Source of the DNA: Maribacter antarcticus DSM 21422
GTDB taxonomy: Bacteria > Bacteroidota > Bacteroidia > Flavobacteriales > Flavobacteriaceae
Length of the DNA stretch: 64,000 nt
Assembly: GCF_000621125.1 (NCBI RefSeq)
Contig: NZ_JHZC01000005.1
Coordinates: forward strand, 124,001 to 188,000
Reading direction: 5' to 3'
Shown: positions 1 through 8,824 of the stretch, piece by piece
Numbering within the stretch: the first letter of the stretch is position 1
Layout of the letters: each line of letters begins with the position of its first letter
The notes under the pieces: model-generated
Told to the model about the DNA's origin: nothing
Database searches by the model: none
The model's input: the letters and a program-made list of their open reading frames with translations, nothing else
Program-made: the position numbers and the translations under genes

Positions 1-1
1 T

Positions 2-112
2 TCTTGGAAGGGTGCTTTTTTTAAGGCTTATATCATCTCATTTCTCTACATGCTCATAATCGTGCCCGTTGCCGCAACAGGCATTATTTTAGTGGCCTTT
101 ATGTTATATTAA
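2..112 (+). CDS. C-terminus of an unidentified membrane protein (partial)
   Basis: An open frame runs in from the left edge and stops with TAA at 110-112. It encodes about 36 residues, beginning SWKGAFFKAY and continuing into a hydrophobic stretch (LYMLIIVPVAATGIILVAF) that reads as one transmembrane helix followed directly by the stop. Only the last helix is in the window, so the family cannot be named. It faces the MutS-family gene convergently. Confidence 0.5.
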   Translation, partial: SWKGAFFKAYIISFLYMLIIVPVAATGIILVAFMLY

Positions 113-187
113 TTTTATATCGACCTGCCTTTTTAGATAAATTTCACCTAGAAGATAGCACTATTTATGTTTAGCATCGATGAAAAT

Positions 188-1450
188 TTAGTTCAGCAAG
201 TCGTTCAACCCTTCTTTAGCAAATAAGATGCGACCTACTTTAATATCCGACCAGCCCTTTTTTACTTTATAAGTAAACGTAGGTGAGTCTTTTACTAGTT
301 TACAATCTATATAGTAGTTTGAAACGTTGTCGTTTGAAACGCTTTTCAGTTCCTGTATGTGGGTGGATATTAAAAAATAAGAATTTGGAAATTTGCTTAA
401 TCCGTTTATGGTTGTTTTACAAATTTCATAGGCATCTTCTACATTGGTACCGCTAAAGAGTTCATCGAAAATCGCAAAACATTGCTTTCCGTTCCCCGCG
501 CTTTCAACTATGTTTTTCAGGTTCATCACCTCTGTCATAAAATGGCTATAACCGTTCAAAATGTCATCTCTTCGGTTGATTTTGACAGAAAAATGATTAA
601 AAAATGGGATTTCTCCACAGGCTGCCGGTATTCCAATACCAATATGACCAAAATAGACACATAGGCCAACCGCTTTCAAAAAAGTGGACTTACCAGACAT
701 ATTGGGTCCGTTTAAAACAATCACGTTACTTCCGTTCTCAAAATCGTTCTTTACCGGCTCTTTGATAAGCGGATGATAAAAATCGAATAATTTAATATGT
801 TTTGTGCCTACCTGAGGATAGGTGAAATCGTTTTTCAGGATTCCCAAATTGATAGATAGATAAGCCTCGAATAGAAATAAATTCTCCCAGAAAAGAGGTA
901 TTGATTCTTTTTCCTTTAGGTCGTAAATAAGTTCCGTTAAGGCGATGATGTGCTTGTCCTTTAAACCCTTTTCTCTTATGATATAGGCATAGTTGTGAAG
1001 GTTGAATTTTGACAGGAACTGTAGTATTTGTTTAATGGTAGTCTGGTATTCCTCTGGAAATTGCTTTAAATCTAGTCTTGAAAAATACCTCGATTCCAAG
1101 CGATGAAAAAACAGAATTAACTGATTGAACTTACTTATATAACGCGTCTTTTCGTGCTTAGAAGCAAATACCTTGTATTTAAATTTCTTTTGGGATAAGT
1201 CCTCTATTTTTTCGTCATTCAGAAAAAAATGTACCTCGTTTAGGTATAAGACGGTATATGAATACTGCTTCAAGATGTTCTGGTTCGCCGTAAAACCCCT
1301 CAATATGTTTTGACGTTCGGTAATCATAGCTATCGAGGGTAAAGGTGTTTTTAAAAGGGCAAGAATCTTATTCCTAGCGAACATATTCAAAGAGTAGTCG
1401 AACAAAGGTAAAAGCTCCTTTTCTATATGTAAGTCTTTTAAATTATTCAT
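188..1450 (-). CDS. MutS-family DNA mismatch repair ATPase-like protein
   Basis: A 420-residue protein carrying only the core/lever helices and the ABC-type ATPase domain of the MutS superfamily. The P-loop GPNMSGKST lies at about residues 248-256 and the Walker B / ABC region FDELFSGTN at about 328-336, followed by the conserved TH switch (STHIQEL). The N-terminal mismatch-binding domain of MutS is missing, and there is no Smr domain as in MutS2. This matches a short MutS-related family common in Bacteroidota whose job is not established. The ATPase motifs look intact, so ATP-driven DNA or RNA binding is likely by family; a mismatch-repair role is only inference. The ATG at 1450 is the first in frame and gives the expected short N-terminus. 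Confidence 0.85.
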   Translation of the reverse strand: MNNLKDLHIEKELLPLFDYSLNMFARNKILALLKTPLPSIAMITERQNILRGFTANQNILKQYSYTVLYLNEVHFFLNDEKIEDLSQKKFKYKVFASKHEKTRYISKFNQLILFFHRLESRYFSRLDLKQFPEEYQTTIKQILQFLSKFNLHNYAYIIREKGLKDKHIIALTELIYDLKEKESIPLFWENLFLFEAYLSINLGILKNDFTYPQVGTKHIKLFDFYHPLIKEPVKNDFENGSNVIVLNGPNMSGKSTFLKAVGLCVYFGHIGIGIPAACGEIPFFNHFSVKINRRDDILNGYSHFMTEVMNLKNIVESAGNGKQCFAIFDELFSGTNVEDAYEICKTTINGLSKFPNSYFLISTHIQELKSVSNDNVSNYYIDCKLVKDSPTFTYKVKKGWSDIKVGRILFAKEGLNDLLN

Positions 1451-1624
1451 GGATTTCTCTAAAAAGAGTTCGTCTTTATGTTTCTTAATTTATGTAATAC
1501 CCTGTTTTTCAGCTACTGGTAGAAATTAAGGTAAAATAATTATTCGATCTTAATAAACTAACAATGTTGGGTAGGAATTAACATAAGTGGAACTGCTATT
1601 TGTTGAAAAACGAGCGCACTTAGT

Positions 1625-1649
1625 TCCCACTCGTCAACGACGAGTGGGA
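1625..1649. repeat. Perfect 10-bp inverted repeat, 5-nt loop
   Basis: TCCCACTCGT (1625-1634) and ACGAGTGGGA (1640-1649) are exact reverse complements around the loop CAACG. It is GC-rich against an AT-rich background and lies between the MutS-family gene and the VOC gene. No T-run follows on either strand, so it is not a standard intrinsic terminator. It resembles a REP-type palindrome, but no second copy was seen in this window. Confidence 0.6.
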
Positions 1650-1727
1650 CCTGGGGCTTTTGATAACACACCTATTTATTGTAAGCTGTGATTAGCTATC
1701 TTAAACCTACACAGGCACTCGTAGGTT

Positions 1728-2240
1728 TTATTTTGAGTATGCACCAGATGAATAAGTTAATTCATAACTATGCGTGTAGATTTCAAATACAATCCCAAAC
1801 GGGTCTTCTACATAGCACATTTTAAATGGCTTTTCATTAGGAAAGTATTCTCTTATGGGCATTCTTTGTTTACCTCCATAGGACAAAATTTTGGCTATTA
1901 GCTCTTCAATATTTGGGTCCTGTACGCAAAAATGAAACAGACCGGTATTGAAAGGATTAAATTCAGGCGCTTCTTTTATTCCATTTGGAAATGAAAATAA
2001 TTCAATTCCAATTCCGTCTGACGTTGCTAAATGAGCAATCTCAAATTCCGTCCAATCCTCTCCGAAAACGTCAATACACATTTGGCCAATTGCAGTTTCC
2101 TTTTCTTTTTTGACTTTAGATGGTTCCATAATGATGTACCAACCCATTACTTCTGAATAAAATTTTACAGCTTCTTTTATATTAGGAACTGTAATTCCAA
2201 TATGTGAAAATGATTTTGGGTAATTTTTGATAGCTGACAT
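1728..2240 (-). CDS. VOC superfamily protein (glyoxalase/dioxygenase fold)
   Basis: A 170-residue vicinal-oxygen-chelate protein. The N-terminal half opens with the typical FSHIGITVPNIKEAVKFYSEVMGW pattern (first metal-ligand His at about residue 13), and the C-terminal half has FHFCVQDPNIEEL and ends with MCYVEDPFGIVFEIYTH, which supplies the usual Glu ligand. VOC members include glyoxalase I, dioxygenases and thiol-dependent resistance proteins; the substrate cannot be told from sequence. The gene is divergent from an HxlR-type regulator, with a candidate operator between them, so detoxification of a reactive electrophile is a reasonable inference. A -7 box, TAATTTTG, is present on this strand at 2259-2266, 19-26 bp before the ATG. 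Confidence 0.88.
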   Translation of the reverse strand: MSAIKNYPKSFSHIGITVPNIKEAVKFYSEVMGWYIIMEPSKVKKEKETAIGQMCIDVFGEDWTEFEIAHLATSDGIGIELFSFPNGIKEAPEFNPFNTGLFHFCVQDPNIEELIAKILSYGGKQRMPIREYFPNEKPFKMCYVEDPFGIVFEIYTHSYELTYSSGAYSK

Positions 2241-2250
2241 ACGTTATACT

Positions 2251-2277
2251 TTGAATTTCAAAATTAGTTTATATTTG
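2251..2277 (+). promoter_or_regulatory. Probable promoter of the HxlR gene (TTG-N16-TATATTTG)
   Basis: TTG at 2251-2253 and TATATTTG at 2270-2277 fit the Bacteroidota -33/-7 consensus (TTG and TAnnTTTG). A divergent -7 box for the VOC gene (TAATTTTG on the minus strand, 2259-2266) lies almost back to back, so the two promoters overlap. Confidence 0.6.
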
Positions 2278-2293
2278 CCTAATAAGCTATAAC

Positions 2294-2307
2294 TTACCAA
2301 AAGGTAA
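2294..2307. promoter_or_regulatory. Candidate HxlR operator, TTACC-AAAA-GGTAA
   Basis: A perfect 5+5 bp inverted repeat with a 4-bp spacer lies in the VOC/HxlR intergenic region, just downstream of the HxlR -7 box and upstream of the VOC promoter. HxlR-family proteins bind as dimers to short palindromes of this kind near their own and divergent promoters. Assignment to this regulator is inferred from position and symmetry. Confidence 0.5.
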
Positions 2308-2360
2308 CATACGTACTAAAAAGGGTAAAATAATGATTATCAATACTATAAAATATTAAT

Positions 2361-2672
2361 TTGAAGAAAAATAGTAGTTGTCCGTTACATTATACTATGA
2401 ATTTAATAGGAACAAAATGGAAGCCTTTGGTTTTATTTCATCTATTGGATGGTTCTTTACGTTCGGGGGTTTTACAGAAGAAAGTTCCAGGTATATCTAA
2501 CAAAATGTTTACACAAACCATAAGGGAATTAGAGAAAGATGGCCTTGTTTCAAGAAAAATATTTCCCGTTGTACCACCGAAGGTTGAATACAAACTAACC
2601 GATAGGGGAAATTCCCTTGAAAATATTTTAATAAGTTTAGATACATGGGGTTTGGAAGATTATAAAAATTAA
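2361..2672 (+). CDS. HxlR-family winged-helix transcriptional regulator
   Basis: A 103-residue single-domain regulator. CPLHYTMNLIGTKWKPLVL is the family signature with the N-terminal Cys at about residue 7, a position used as redox/electrophile sensor in several HxlR proteins. The recognition region reads GISNKMFTQTIRELEKDGL and the wing contains PPKVEYKLTDRG. The start is taken as TTG 2361, because the frame is closed just upstream and the next ATG would delete the conserved Cys-Pro segment. It is transcribed away from the VOC gene and probably controls that gene and itself. Confidence 0.85.
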   Translation: MKKNSSCPLHYTMNLIGTKWKPLVLFHLLDGSLRSGVLQKKVPGISNKMFTQTIRELEKDGLVSRKIFPVVPPKVEYKLTDRGNSLENILISLDTWGLEDYKN

Positions 2673-2698
2673 ATAAAACGCACAATGTTCCGCGTAAT

Positions 2699-4513
2699 CT
2701 AAATTTGTGTATTAATCCAATTATCAATTTTTTCTTCTAATAATACCAAAGGCAAACTTCCAGAATTTAGCACTTGATTGTGAAACTCTGTAATGCTAAA
2801 TTGATCACCTAGTTTGGTTTCGGCTTTTGTTCTTAATTCTCTAATTTTCAATTGACCAATTTTATAGGATAATGCTTGTCCTGGCGTCGCCATATAGCGT
2901 TCAATTTCAGCAATTACTGATGCTTCAGATTCTGCTTCGTTGTCTAATGAATATTGAATAGCGTGCTCACGTGTCCATCCTTTACTATGTATTCCAGTAT
3001 CCACTACCAAACGAATAGCACGATGCATTTCCATACTTAGCATTCCAAAATATTGAATGGGGTCTTTGTAAAGCCCAAGTTCAGTGCCTAAAGATTCAGC
3101 ATATAAAGCCCAGCCTTCCACAAAAACTCCCATGCTTTCTGGATGCAAAAATTCTGGTAATTCTTTATTTTCTTGTTGTAAGGATAATTGATAATGGTGT
3201 CCAGGAATGGCTTCATGTAGAAATAGTGCTTCATCTGAATATTTATTATATTTTTTTACATCAGGAATTGGCACATAAAAAATACCTGCACGTGAAGCAT
3301 CTTTAGTTCCAGGAACATATTCAGCACTTGCCGAGGCTTCCCGAAATGCTTCTGTACGTTTCACCACAAAATCTGCTTTAGGTTTCAATTCAAAAACCTG
3401 GTTCAGAGTCCTATTAATTCGTTCCTTAATGCTATTAAAATTATCAATTACGTGTTGTGGTTCAGTAAAAGGCATTTGATCTGGACTGTTACGGACAAAC
3501 TCAAAAAATGTTTTGATGTCTCCTTCAAAACCTATTTTATTTTTAGCATTTTCCATTTCAATTAAAATACGCGCTACTTCACTTTTTCCCAGTTCGTGAA
3601 TGGCATCAGCTGTCATGGTTGTAGTGGTATGTAACTTTATAAGATAATTGTACGTTTCTTGTCCATTTGGTAAAGCTCCAATTCCTGCAGTTTCTCTACA
3701 AGCTGGCAAATACTCAGTAACTAAAAACTGCTTAAGGGCTGTATATTTTGGTTTCAATTTAGTAGTAATCATATTCCTATATGCAGCAGAAATTCGATTG
3801 CGCTCTTCTTCATTAATGCTTACAGGTATTGATACTATTGGCTTATAAAATAAATGATCATTAACTGGATTTGAAATGAATTCATCCAATTGAGAAATCA
3901 TTTTTTTAGTAAGTACCGTTGGTAATACAATGTCTTTAGACATGCCTTCCTTCATCATTGAAATAGAAGTATCCAGAAAACTGAAGTAGTCATCTACTCT
4001 ATTTAACCAATTGTCATAATCTTCAACGGTTTGAAAAGGCTGAACACTTTCTCCTGCTGCTAATTGAGCAACATATAAATGCAGTGACTGTATTTGAAAT
4101 AATGGCATCAATTCAAAACTAGGTAAGTTATAAATTGGCGATGCCATGGTTACAATGTCATTATTTAAACCTTCTAACTTCACCTCACAATCCCATTGCA
4201 TCACTTTCATACTCAAAAGGTCTGCTTCTGATAGTTCGGTACAATCAAATTCATTTAACCGATTCAAAAATTGAGTATAATTTTCTTTCAAGTCTTTTTG
4301 ATAGTCGTCAGATATATAATTCGCTATAACATCATTATATGCGTAATTACCTCCTTTGGTGGCTTCAATTGGATTTATGCGATCCTTGAATTTATAATAA
4401 TCGTCAAAAATTGTAGCAATTGATGCTGCTTCTGATGTATGCTCTTTTGAAGTTTCCTCATTGCATCCATAAACTAACACAAGAAGCATGATAAGAATTA
4501 GACGGTGTTTCAT
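2699..4513 (-). CDS. DUF885 family lipoprotein, putative metallopeptidase
   Basis: A 604-residue protein with a lipoprotein signal ending LVYGC (Cys at about residue 17), so it should be anchored in the periplasm or outer membrane. It belongs to the DUF885 family of zincin-like proteins: the motif HEAIPGHHYQ at about residue 430 carries the HExxH-type metal site with a PGHH extension, followed by a downstream ESLGTELG segment that can supply the third ligand. Length fits the family (about 550-610). Peptidase activity is likely by family but the substrate is unknown. It is a single gene, convergent with the HxlR gene, with only 26 bp between their ends. Confidence 0.87.
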   Translation of the reverse strand: MKHRLILIMLLVLVYGCNEETSKEHTSEAASIATIFDDYYKFKDRINPIEATKGGNYAYNDVIANYISDDYQKDLKENYTQFLNRLNEFDCTELSEADLLSMKVMQWDCEVKLEGLNNDIVTMASPIYNLPSFELMPLFQIQSLHLYVAQLAAGESVQPFQTVEDYDNWLNRVDDYFSFLDTSISMMKEGMSKDIVLPTVLTKKMISQLDEFISNPVNDHLFYKPIVSIPVSINEEERNRISAAYRNMITTKLKPKYTALKQFLVTEYLPACRETAGIGALPNGQETYNYLIKLHTTTTMTADAIHELGKSEVARILIEMENAKNKIGFEGDIKTFFEFVRNSPDQMPFTEPQHVIDNFNSIKERINRTLNQVFELKPKADFVVKRTEAFREASASAEYVPGTKDASRAGIFYVPIPDVKKYNKYSDEALFLHEAIPGHHYQLSLQQENKELPEFLHPESMGVFVEGWALYAESLGTELGLYKDPIQYFGMLSMEMHRAIRLVVDTGIHSKGWTREHAIQYSLDNEAESEASVIAEIERYMATPGQALSYKIGQLKIRELRTKAETKLGDQFSITEFHNQVLNSGSLPLVLLEEKIDNWINTQI

Positions 4514-4675
4514 TCTTTTATTGATTAATTAGCTTTTGATAGCTATATTGATGTAACTTTTTTTATGTGGCAAAAATCCAAAGATTTCACGGCTTGATAA
4601 AAATACATAAACTATTGGATTAAGCCCTAAGCCCATATTTATTTATAGGGCCTGTTAGGCACAGTATCGTTTTAG

Positions 4676-5400
4676 TTATACCCCTTCTTTAATTGCTTTT
4701 CTACAATAGTAAACCCCAAAGACAAGAGTCACGGTTGCAAACATAATTCCATATTCGGCAAGCCAATATTCTTTTCCTCAAATTCTGTTATTAATGGCGG
4801 AAATATTTTATGAATACATATTATTTACTGCGTGAAAGAGTACTGCTGGCCATAAGCGTTTAGACTTAAACGTGAAATATGTCAGAATACATGACATGGA
4901 TATAATAACAACAAAAAAGGTTTTCAATTCTAAGATTATATTTCCTCGATAAGCCAATATTATTCGCACATTCCAAGCTGCCAGAACCATATTACTAAAA
5001 ATGCAAACTCCGAAAAAGAAAGAATTTTTCTTAATTCATAAATAAAAAGCCCTCACCATCCGATTTCTTCTGTTAAAGTAGTTGCCATTGACCTTATAAC
5101 GCTCGTAGTTCCTAAGATGATAACAGCCATTATTACTACAAATATCATATTTAAGGTTCCAATTCCGACTACCCCGAGTTTTTTAGCCCAATCTAGAATC
5201 ATTTCTTTAGTAGCTAAACTGTTAAATCCAAAAAGCCAGATTAATAAATAAGGGGTTACGACACATAATCCAGGAATTAAATAAGACAATCGGATATATT
5301 TCCAATTTCCCATATTCCATATTCCAATGTGGGGAAGAAATAGAACACCCCTTCAATTTTAGTGCTATTGTTACAGCTAAGGCAGGAATACACATAAGTC
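4676..5400 (-). pseudogene. Decayed CPBP-family intramembrane protease
   Basis: Pieces of one CPBP (Abi/Rce1-like) protease are spread over frames. From the 5' side: an N-terminal segment near 5395 with the family pattern PALAVTIALKLKG, a frameshift near 5310, the middle helices (start near 5313) ending in the catalytic EEIGW, then TGA where the conserved Arg/Gly follows. A further frameshift near 4990 leads into NMVLAAWNV and LWPAVLFHAVNN, the third motif with its His and Asn. In-frame TAA (near 4808) and TGA codons then interrupt the last helix, which ends at 4676. At least three nonsense codons and two frameshifts are present, so this is not a sequencing slip. Confidence 0.85.
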
Positions 5401-5761
5401 CGCCACTCTATGTACTCGAAGGATATAAATTAACGATTACATAATGAAATAGTTACCTTAAAGTAGTTGCAAAAATTAAAAAAATCGTTTTTCATGTATC
5501 TTTAGTTTGTAATGTTGTTTCTGAGATTTACTGTTGGTATGATTTCAAAGAAGACGAATAAACGTAACTCTCTGTTACAGGCTCTTTAGTGCAGATGGTT
5601 TACAAAGTTAAAATCACCTCTTTATATTAAAACCCAACGCAACGCAACACAACATTACGTATTGAGCGCATATCGAAACTAAATTCTATATTTACATAGC
5701 CTACTGATTAAAGACTTTTAGTTTTTTTTGGTGCGCTAAAGGTGGAAGGTATTGACTAAGA
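5401..5761. other. Intergenic stretch, no gene seen
   Basis: About 360 bp between the dead CPBP gene and the methyltransferase gene. It has many stops in all frames and one short run of near-repeats (CAACGCAACGCAACACAACA around 5636-5655). Nothing else was recognised. Confidence 0.5.
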
Positions 5762-6445
5762 TTATTTTACTGTTTGTAGGTACATCCAATACGCTTTTCT
5801 GAAAGGAATTTGAATCAAATTAAAGCCAGCATTTTTTAACCATACTATCTGATTCGTATAGTCCGTTGGTTTGTCAAAAGCTTCGTAATGTTCCATTAAC
5901 CAAGTCCATTTTTTCTCATCTGGAAAGTTGTTGTTCACAAATTCTTTCCATTGGTGTAATAGCAGAGCATGATTAGGATTCGTTTTACTTATCATTAAAT
6001 CGCTACAAGAAAACATTCCCCCTTTTTTCAAGGAAATATAAATATTCTTAAAAAGCGCTTGTTTTTCGTTTTCATCACAATGATGGAGGCTAAATCCGGC
6101 AACAATTAAATCATAACTACCTTCCTTAAACAAAAAATTTTTGAAGTAGGTATTGGCATATACCACATCATAGTTTTTGAACTGACTGCGACATAGGTTT
6201 ATCATATCGGCAGATGCATCTACCAGCGTGAATTTTGCTTTTGGGAAACAGGGAATAAGTTGGGCAGTAACATTTCCATTACCGCAGCCAAGATCAAGAA
6301 TTGATGTAGGCTTAAAATTATCAGGAAAGTGCTTGGTAAAACTTGAAATTAGCGACAAATAATGAGGTACACAGCCAATCATATCCTTGGTGTAGTTTTT
6401 CGAAAAATCGTTAAATTCTATAGCGATTGTTTCTCCTATATTCAT
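5762..6445 (-). CDS. Class I SAM-dependent methyltransferase
   Basis: A 227-residue protein with a Rossmann-type methyltransferase core. Motif I, ILDLGCGNGNVT, sits at about residues 49-60 and binds S-adenosylmethionine; the acidic end of beta-2 is TLVDASADMI; motif IV is YDLIVAGFSLHHCDE; and GGMFSCSDLM follows as the motif VI region. This arrangement is usual for small-molecule methyltransferases of the UbiE/Tam type, but no substrate-specific domain is visible. It stands alone between a pseudogene and a DUF1853 gene. Confidence 0.86.
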   Translation of the reverse strand: MNIGETIAIEFNDFSKNYTKDMIGCVPHYLSLISSFTKHFPDNFKPTSILDLGCGNGNVTAQLIPCFPKAKFTLVDASADMINLCRSQFKNYDVVYANTYFKNFLFKEGSYDLIVAGFSLHHCDENEKQALFKNIYISLKKGGMFSCSDLMISKTNPNHALLLHQWKEFVNNNFPDEKKWTWLMEHYEAFDKPTDYTNQIVWLKNAGFNLIQIPFRKAYWMYLQTVK

Positions 6446-6846
6446 AATCCTACTACTTTACATTTAAAAAGATTGTACCAATGATTGTAGGTTGGGCACA
6501 ATATCATTCAAGAATGGGCAAATAGATGCTTACTTTTTTTTGGTTGTACGTTTCAACAAATGAGCAACTCAATAATATTGGTTCTTATTCAGATGGTCAC
6601 TGGTCATCCAGAAATTAGGTTTAGCGAATTTATGTTTTCTACTCATTTATTTTTTTATCCTAGATTACTCATGCTAACACAGGCGTGATACTAAAATCAA
6701 TTTAGCATAGGCTACTTGCGCTAGTTGGCATTGATTATGTAGAAGATACTAAATATAACTAGGTGATTACGGAAAGTGGCATATAGAGATAAAAAAATAC
6801 GCCAGTGCAATTTTTTTATTTTCACATGCTTATTTCATACCTCCCT
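6446..6846. other. Intergenic stretch without a convincing gene
   Basis: About 400 bp. A short minus-strand reading frame near 6575-6650 begins MSRKHKF and runs about 25 codons; it faintly recalls the start of REP-associated transposases but ends at once, so it is not called as a gene. No promoter box or hairpin was recognised. Confidence 0.4.
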
Positions 6847-7665
6847 TCACCACCACACCACAAAAAACTTTTCATACTCGGTTTCGGATTTTTTTACCCA
6901 AACCATGGGAGCATTTTGTTTGAGTAGGCGCATATTTATATCGAGCATCGTTTCATAATGGGAAGTCCATGCTACATTTTCATGCGGTTGTATTACCCAT
7001 TGAGATTTATAAGGAATGTAGAATGTGTAAGGTTTAAAAGCACTGGTTTGGAAGTCGGCCATTCGCAACCAATACCCAATAATACAATTGGGGTTTAATG
7101 GTCTTAGGTGCTTAATTTTGCTGTCGTAGGGTTCAAAAAGTTGTGCTTTATAGCATACTTGGTGTTCTATTTGTGTGTGGTCTATTTCCAAGGTTTCTAA
7201 TGCGCTAACTCCCTCGGGTACATGTAGCAGGGGAAATTGAGCGTTCTCTATCTTTTCCATTTTAGTAAAGAACATATCCCTTCTGTTTGGCCCCATAAGT
7301 TGGTGTATGGGTTCGGATATATCGGGATTAATGATGTAAAACTTATAGGTCAGTTCTACATGAATAAGTTGTTGGGTCTCTGTTTTCCTAAGTATAAAAT
7401 CTATTTCACCAATGGTCTGTTTCCCTTGCCGTATGGCCAGATTGTGCAGCAGTACATCATATTGTGGACAATGGTCTAGTACCTGCTTAAAAACGTGTTC
7501 CATCTGATGGCCCAAGCGTAGTTTTTGTGGAAATGGAGTAGGGGAGAAAGTGGTTATATCCACCTGTGGAAAATCGAATTGTTTCATCCCAAATTGGGAA
7601 TTTATCCAAATAGGCGGCGTATTTAGAAAGCCTGTTACTTGATGTTTGAGGTGTTCTTTTGGCAT
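6847..7665 (-). CDS. DUF1853 family protein
   Basis: A 272-residue soluble protein matching DUF1853. Diagnostic segments are LRLGHQMEHVFKQVL, the nuclease-like IGEIDFILR and HVELTYKFYI near residues 55-105, and the later GPNRRD. The E-D...E-x-x-K spacing (GEIDF, then VELTYKF) looks like a PD-(D/E)xK nuclease core, as proposed for this family by fold, but activity is unproven. It is a single gene with no functional neighbour. Confidence 0.82.
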   Translation of the reverse strand: MPKEHLKHQVTGFLNTPPIWINSQFGMKQFDFPQVDITTFSPTPFPQKLRLGHQMEHVFKQVLDHCPQYDVLLHNLAIRQGKQTIGEIDFILRKTETQQLIHVELTYKFYIINPDISEPIHQLMGPNRRDMFFTKMEKIENAQFPLLHVPEGVSALETLEIDHTQIEHQVCYKAQLFEPYDSKIKHLRPLNPNCIIGYWLRMADFQTSAFKPYTFYIPYKSQWVIQPHENVAWTSHYETMLDINMRLLKQNAPMVWVKKSETEYEKFFVVWW

Positions 7666-7788
7666 TGCTGTACCAAATTACGAGAATTGTAGCACTGCTA
7701 TAGCATATATAAGGATAAACTGTCCCTAAGAAATAGAGATTTTACTATATCCCTAGTTATGGACGAACAGCAAACAGTTTAAATTCAA

Positions 7789-8596
7789 TTAATTACAAGA
7801 AATAACACTAAAAGTTTCACTAGCGATAGCATCTTCTTTGTTGACTGTTGAATTAAATAGCAGAAATTTATCGATTCCATGTCCGGAAGATTGTACGGAT
7901 ATTTCCATGAGGAAGGTACCTGGATTATCAAAACAACAAAGACATCATGCGCATTGTTGTCATATGTGGACGCCTACCATTTAAAGTCAAGATTATTTCC
8001 GCTCCTGTATATTTTAAACCAACCGTCTTTGCTCGCTCCTTCTCGGTTTGGAGTTTTACCAGTATTCTTAGAGTATACTGTACTTGTTCCAGTCCTGTTT
8101 TGACCATAAAAATCACTAGCATCGTTAAAGCGTAACCAAGTATTGTTATGCGCTGTGACATTATCGCCGATGGTTACCGAAGAATGCCAAAGAAACTGAA
8201 ATGTGCCAGCGTTTTAATTTTTAGCTGGTAGATTGCAGTGTGGTTTCTTGTATTTCCTAGACTTTGTGACCCACACCATATAGCCAGAACTAGAATGACT
8301 TTCACTATCAGTTTCTAGCCTCCAATCTTCTGTAAATTTAGCTTTCTCAAGTTCTACCAGCAAAAGACCATCCTTTTCGTTGAATACAAAACTTGAGGTA
8401 TCGGTACATGTTATTTCTTCCGTTGGAATTTCTGTTGTTGAACCTTCTATCTCCGCCGTTTAAAATTCGAATGCCATTTGATCGGTTGCATCCATGCTGT
8501 CAGCCTCTGCCAATACGATTAATTGATCTTCTGTACATGCATTAAAAAAACAAGGGCTACAAACAAAAAGGAAAGTCGAAAAAGCGATTTGTGTAT
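7789..8596 (-). pseudogene. Decayed secreted lipoprotein with carbohydrate-binding-type module
   Basis: A minus-strand reading through three frames gives a lipoprotein signal (LSFLFVALVFL, then a one-base shift to NACTED), an acidic linker, then a beta-sandwich module with WRLETDSESHSSSGYMVW, TFQFLWHSSVTIGDN, NNTWLRFNDASDFYG, KDGWFKIYRSGNNLDFKW and finally SSGHGIDKFLLFN, ending at TAA 7789-7791. This module occurs at the end of secreted polysaccharide-related proteins in flavobacteria and resembles CBM6-type folds. Lesions: TAA 8460-8462, TAA 8214-8216, TAG 7974-7976, and one-base losses at the lipobox and near 7930. Product naming is by pattern memory. Confidence 0.75.
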
Positions 8597-8824
8597 TACA
8601 GTAGGTAGTCTTGAATTATTTGGATACCTTATATTAGGAAACGCAAGAGTGTAACAAAATATTGAAGCTCCATTTTATTATTCGGTGTACTACCCAATTT
8701 ATGAACAACGAATTCTAGCTGATACCTATATGTTTTGAAAAGAGTCTAGAAACAACCTTAAACAACAACGTTAACATTTCCTAAATACGCAACGCATCCA
8801 AACGAAAAGTCTTAAATTTATAGC

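Noticed and set aside
6575-6650. Minus-strand frame beginning MSRKHKF, like the start of a REP-associated transposase
   Set aside because: Only seven residues resemble the family; the frame ends after about 25 codons and no flanking transposase text continues.
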